Shown in pieces: positions 60,758 to 64,000 of a stretch of DNA of 64,000 bases. A program made the translations under genes and the position numbers. Source of the stretch: Streptomyces iakyrus (GTDB lineage Bacteria > Actinomycetota > Actinomycetes > Streptomycetales > Streptomycetaceae); assembly GCF_000717055.1 (NCBI RefSeq), contig NZ_JNXI01000020.1:1-64000 (forward strand), read 5' to 3'. Under the pieces are notes generated by a model. It was not told the DNA's origin. It did no database searches and saw only the letters and a program-made list of their open reading frames with translations. The stretch's first letter is position 1, and each line of letters starts with the position of its first letter.

Positions 60758-60920
60758 ATCGCCCCCAACGCCGAGCCCTGGTACCCCGGGTGGCCGTCGG
60801 CCGCTCCAAGTCACGGGCTGCCCAGGGATGTTGTGAACCTATCAAGTGGACAACCGGTGGGCGGCCTGTCATGATCCTTTCGCTCCGGGCCGGGGGCCCT
60901 GGGCAGTACGGGTGAAGTCC

Positions 60921-60937
60921 TGGAGGAATCGATCCTC
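60921..60937 (+). promoter_or_regulatory. Hairpin in the 5' region of the secreted protein gene
   Basis: GGAGGA and TCCTCC arms around a five-base loop lie 19 bases before the start codon. Formation would occlude a GGAGGA site. It could affect translation, but the ribosome-binding site actually used (GGGAGGG nearer the ATG) is outside it. Confidence 0.35.
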
Positions 60938-60956
60938 CGGGGGAGGGACGGAACAG

Positions 60957-61331
60957 ATGATGACTCGAATAACCAGTAGGGCCGGGCGCCTCGCCCTCGC
61001 GGTGGCCGGCGCGACTCTCGCCCTCGGCGTGAGCGTCGGCAGCAGCCCGGCGTTCGCCTACATCGAGGCCTGGCAGGGTGACGACAACGCCAAGGGCTTC
61101 GAAGGTGACCGCCGCCTGCGCGTCTGCGACATGGAGGCCGACACGAACGCGGTGGAAGGCGAGTACTTCCGCGTCTACGACAACGATTCGAGTCACCTCT
61201 GGGACAAGAACGGCGCCGGACCGGACAACTGCGTGAGGACCGGCGAGGGCGCGATCCTCAACAAGATCCGCGTCTGTGAGCAGCAGTTCGCCAAGCCGGA
61301 CGCGTGCGGTTCCTGGGCCTACCGGATCTGA
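60957..61331 (+). CDS. Small secreted protein, 124 aa
   Basis: A Sec-type signal peptide (basic TRITSRAGR, hydrophobic LALAVAGATLALGVSVG, cleavage after SPAFA) leads to a mature protein of about 88 residues beginning YIEAWQGDD. Four Cys are placed in RVCDMEAD, PDNCVRTG, IRVCEQQ and PDACGSW, so two disulfides are likely. Family unknown to me; no enzyme motif. ATG 60957 (the next codon is also ATG) with GGGAGGG upstream. A strong terminator follows directly; the ABC transporter genes come next. Confidence 0.8.
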   Translation: MMTRITSRAGRLALAVAGATLALGVSVGSSPAFAYIEAWQGDDNAKGFEGDRRLRVCDMEADTNAVEGEYFRVYDNDSSHLWDKNGAGPDNCVRTGEGAILNKIRVCEQQFAKPDACGSWAYRI

Positions 61332-61342
61332 GCGACTTCCGT

Positions 61343-61371
61343 GCGCCCGTCGCCGTCATGGCGACGGGCGC
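61343..61371 (+). terminator. Terminator after the secreted protein gene
   Basis: GCGCCCGTCGCC and its perfect complement around loop GTCAT, starting 11 bases after the stop. A 12-bp stem, followed by GTTCTCGTGTT rather than a U run. Confidence 0.75.
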
Positions 61372-61412
61372 GTTCTCGTGTTCGACCACTGCCTTCCTCG
61401 CAAGGAACTCCT

Positions 61413-62096
61413 GTGCGCAATCCCGTCCTCCACCTGCGTGACGTCCGGCTCGAACTGGCCGACCGTGTGCTGCTCAGCGGCGTCGATCTCACCATCGCGG
61501 AGGGCGAGTCCGTCGCGTTGACCGGACCCAGCGGCAGCGGGAAGAGCACGCTGCTCTCGTGCGTCCTGGGGCTCATCAGCCCGGACAGCGGGACCATCGA
61601 GGTGGCGGGCGCGGACGTCACCTCCCTGCGGGCCGGCGCCAGAGCACGCCACCGGTCACGCCACATCGGCATGGTCTTCCAGTTCGGCGAACTGCTCCCG
61701 GAGCTGACGGCTCTGGAGAACGTCATGCTCGCCGCCATGCTGGGCGGAGTGCGAAGCTCCCGCGGCCGGAGCGCCGCCGAAGAACTCCTTCACGACCTCG
61801 GCATCCCGGACACCTCGGTGGCGTCGGGATCGCTGTCCGGCGGGGAGCGCCAGCGGGTGGCGATCGCCCGGGCCCTGGTCAACAGGCCCTCCCTGATCCT
61901 GGCCGACGAACCCACCGGCGCACTCGATGACGACAACCGCGATCGGGTCAGTCAGCTGCTCTACTCGCTGCCCTCCCGATGGGGCTGCGGGCTGCTGCTC
62001 GTCACGCACGACCAGAACGTGGCACTCGGCGCCGAGCGCGTCGCACGGATCACGGACGGGCGGATCAGCATGGGGGCTCCGACGTGGGGCGGATGA
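61413..62096 (+). CDS. ABC transporter ATP-binding protein (MacB/LolD-like)
   Basis: 227 aa. Walker A GPSGSGKSTLL, Q-loop MVFQFGELLPELTALENV, signature LSGGERQRVAIARAL, Walker B LILADEPTGALD, H-loop LVTHDQN. The ERQRV and ADEPTGALD combination is typical of the LolD/MacB/FtsE class that pairs with FtsX-like permeases. GTG 61413 with AAGGA seven bases upstream. The stop overlaps the permease ATG as ATGA, so the two are coupled. Confidence 0.93.
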   Translation: MRNPVLHLRDVRLELADRVLLSGVDLTIAEGESVALTGPSGSGKSTLLSCVLGLISPDSGTIEVAGADVTSLRAGARARHRSRHIGMVFQFGELLPELTALENVMLAAMLGGVRSSRGRSAAEELLHDLGIPDTSVASGSLSGGERQRVAIARALVNRPSLILADEPTGALDDDNRDRVSQLLYSLPSRWGCGLLLVTHDQNVALGAERVARITDGRISMGAPTWGG

Positions 62097-64000
62097 ACGG
62101 GCGAGGCCTCACACGGCAGCTGATGGCCATGGGGCTACGAGCCTCCAAGGGCGGTCCGGGGCACCGGCTGCGTAGTCTCGCGCTGGCCCTGGCCACCGCG
62201 TTCCTGTGCTGCACCGCCGGCACGACCGTCATCACCATGGCGGCGGACAGCGCGGAGCAGAGCCACGCCCAGGCGAGAGCACCCCGGTTCACCGGCAAGT
62301 TCCCGGGAGAGCGTGCTGTCGCCCACTGGCGGGAGAGCGGTGACACGGTCGGCGGCCTTCAGCACAGTGTCATCTTCGTCGAACCGCTGACCCCCGGTGC
62401 CCCGCCGCCCCCCGGCCTGTCCGCCTGGCCGCGGCCGGGGGAGGCCGTGCTCTCCCCGGCGCTCGCGGCGGCAGGGCAGCGGGAGGGGATCTCCGACCGT
62501 TACGGACGGGACGCCGGGAGGATCTCCGCCGAAGGTCTCACCTCTCCCTCGGAGCGCCTGGTCTACGTCAGACCGACGGCCGCCAAATCCCCTGAGTGGG
62601 ACGAGACGATGGAGATCTCCGGCTTCGGCGACCCCGATCCCACACCGTTCGGGGACTCGATCGGCGTGGTCGACGCCGATGCGTTCATGGCGGCCGTCCT
62701 CGGCTTCCTGGGCCTTCCGGCCGCCGTCCTGACCGTGGTGGCCCTGCGCTCCGGTTCCGCCGCACGCGACCGTCGTACGGCTTTGCTCGACGCGCTCGGC
62801 GGCACGTGGCGGCACCGGGCCCTGGTGTGCGCGGGCGAAGCCCTGTGGCCGGTGGGGGCAGGTGCCCTGATCGGGACGGTGCCGCTCCTGGCGGCGGCGT
62901 ACACCGATGTCGCCGTTCCGCTCACCGGCTACACGCTCTCGGCGGCGGCCGTTCGCGCCTGGCTGCCGGCCGTCCTCCTCGGCGCGGCCGGCGCGGCGGC
63001 CGGAGTGCTGGTTGCCTCGGTGCTGCTGCACCGGAAAAAGGGGGACGGCCGCTCCCCCCGGACGCTGACCGAGGGCCGGGTGAAGCGGCGTTACGCGGTG
63101 CTGTGCGCGCTCGGCCTCGTGCTGGCGATGCCGGTCGATCTCGGGCCGCTGGCTCCGGACTACCGCGTCAGCATCGTGCAGTACGCGATCGGCATCGTCC
63201 TGACGCTCGCGACCCTGCCCTCGCTGATCGCCTGGGCGATGACGGCCCTCGGGCGCCGGCTGGCCGGCCGGTCCATCGCGAAGCAGTATCCGGGTGGGCT
63301 CATCGCCGGCCGCTGGCTGCACGCGTACCCGGGAGTCATCGCGCGCCTGGTCGTCGCCGTCGTGGTGGGCCTGGGGCTGGTCAGCCAGGTGCAGCTGTGG
63401 GTGAGCCGGACCACGGTGGCGGCCACCGAGGCCAGGCAGACTTTCGACGCCCTGGGGGACAGCGTCCTGATCGTCAGAAGCCGTATCCAGCCGGCCTCGC
63501 ACATCAAGGCGTTCCAAGCGGACCTGGGAGAGGGCCGCGCTGTGTTCGCGCTGCTCCCGGACCGCCGGGAGCCGGCCGTGCTCACCGGTCCCTGTGCGAG
63601 CTGGAAGGCCGTTCAGCTCCCCTGCCCGTCCTCCCGGTCCACCGTCCTGCGCGACGGTGACCGGCGGCTGAGCGAGCTGGGCCGCTGGGAGACCGGGACG
63701 CCGGACCTGCGCGTCGCCACCGGCGACATCCCCACGACGGGTGGACGCGGCGGCATCGCCGAGGTCAAACTCGTGGTGATCTCCCGCCCGGGTGACGCGT
63801 CGGCCGCCGGCACGGTCCGGGAAGCGGCCTACCGCCATCTGGGCACGGCGCCCCTGGTCAACGTCCTCGCGGGCGCGCAGCTGGGTGGCGCGCTGCTGGA
63901 CGAGACCATCGCGAACTGGGTGACTCTGCTCGGCCTGGCGGGCATGCTCATGGCCGCACTCGCCGCCGCCTTCAGCGCCTTGGCGGAGTTCCAGGCCTTC
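62093..64000 (+). CDS. FtsX-like ABC transporter permease, 3' end beyond window
   Basis: Open from ATG 62093 to the last base (636 codons) with no stop. The N-terminus MNGRGLTRQLMAMGLRASKG leads to a first hydrophobic segment (LALALATAFLCCTAGTTVIT), then a long external region (about residues 48-195), then further membrane spans from about 62680 (AFMAAVLGFLGLPAAVLTVV) onward. The layout of one TM, a large extracytoplasmic domain and later TM clusters is that of MacB/FtsX-type permeases. Coupled to the ATPase. Substrate unknown; the small secreted protein upstream is separated by a terminator. Confidence 0.85.
   Translation, partial: MNGRGLTRQLMAMGLRASKGGPGHRLRSLALALATAFLCCTAGTTVITMAADSAEQSHAQARAPRFTGKFPGERAVAHWRESGDTVGGLQHSVIFVEPLTPGAPPPPGLSAWPRPGEAVLSPALAAAGQREGISDRYGRDAGRISAEGLTSPSERLVYVRPTAAKSPEWDETMEISGFGDPDPTPFGDSIGVVDADAFMAAVLGFLGLPAAVLTVVALRSGSAARDRRTALLDALGGTWRHRALVCAGEALWPVGAGALIGTVPLLAAAYTDVAVPLTGYTLSAAAVRAWLPAVLLGAAGAAAGVLVASVLLHRKKGDGRSPRTLTEGRVKRRYAVLCALGLVLAMPVDLGPLAPDYRVSIVQYAIGIVLTLATLPSLIAWAMTALGRRLAGRSIAKQYPGGLIAGRWLHAYPGVIARLVVAVVVGLGLVSQVQLWVSRTTVAATEARQTFDALGDSVLIVRSRIQPASHIKAFQADLGEGRAVFALLPDRREPAVLTGPCASWKAVQLPCPSSRSTVLRDGDRRLSELGRWETGTPDLRVATGDIPTTGGRGGIAEVKLVVISRPGDASAAGTVREAAYRHLGTAPLVNVLAGAQLGGALLDETIANWVTLLGLAGMLMAALAAAFSALAEFQAF

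Noticed and set aside
62135-63838. 567-codon minus-strand ORF near the window end
   Set aside because: The plus strand encodes the FtsX-like permease (open from 62093 with clear membrane segments). The minus frame is its shadow.

Overview
The window is high-GC actinobacterial DNA, almost certainly from a Streptomyces chromosome. Reasons: third-position GC bias throughout, frequent GTG starts, many GTGA/ATGA/TGATG stop-start overlaps, and a set of Streptomyces-type genes (DmdR-type iron regulator, SCO4402-like protein, UPF0309 SIS protein, ECF sigma/zinc anti-sigma pair). From memory, the order DmdR - SIS - PAS/GAF - RidA - HIT - citrate synthase - PdxH - 4CL-type ligase matches the S. coelicolor region near SCO4394 to SCO4383. 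That match was not checked by alignment.

Layout. 1-330: 3' remnant of a TnpB-like gene. 0.5-3.4 kb: a hypothetical protein, an MFS transporter and a divergent GlxA-type AraC regulator. 3.4-14.1 kb: a CoA-thioester catabolic locus (Zn alcohol dehydrogenase, three acyl-CoA dehydrogenases, SDR, cyclase-family hydrolase, amidohydrolase, acyl-CoA ligase), interrupted at 8.2-8.6 kb by an RsbW-like ATP-binding protein. Its two divergent promoter regions share palindromes of the form CTGACG-N3-CGTCAG. 14.2-17.5 kb: EF-hand protein, STAS anti-anti-sigma factor, and a sigma factor/anti-sigma pair. 17.6-28.7 kb: purU, SCO4402-like protein, a substrate-binding lipoprotein, a repeat-rich single-pass membrane protein, an HTH/TPR-like regulator, a small prim-pol protein, an ABC exporter pair and an alpha/beta hydrolase.

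29.3-36.6 kb: dmdR, a SIS-domain protein, a PAS/GAF protein, ridA, an attenuator-like leader in front of a HIT hydrolase, citrate synthase, pdxH and a PIN/ribbon-helix-helix toxin-antitoxin pair. 36.7-46.7 kb: a long minus-strand operon running TIGR03084 protein - AtuA-like - acyl-CoA carboxylase beta - alpha - acyl-CoA dehydrogenase - 4CL-like ligase - enoyl-CoA hydratase - TetR. A palindromic operator candidate precedes its first gene, and the TetR gene ends it, which suggests self-regulation. 46.9-52.9 kb: DinB-like protein, EamA exporter, FemABX transferase and a GlcD-GlcF fusion oxidase.

52.9-58.8 kb: a sugar-uptake system (two permeases, a binding lipoprotein, a LacI repressor) with a divergent GH32-like hydrolase and a LacI-type operator between them. 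No transporter ATPase is encoded here; Streptomyces commonly use the shared MsiK. 58.9-64 kb: serC, an SUMF1-like protein, a small secreted protein, and an ABC transporter whose FtsX-like permease runs off the window end.

The most striking signal is at 33079-33364. It holds an A-tract plus TTGATC/TAGGGT promoter of the kind described for WhiB7/WblC regulons, a 12- or 16-codon leader ORF, and a strong intrinsic terminator, all immediately before the HIT-family gene. This looks like ribosome-mediated attenuation.
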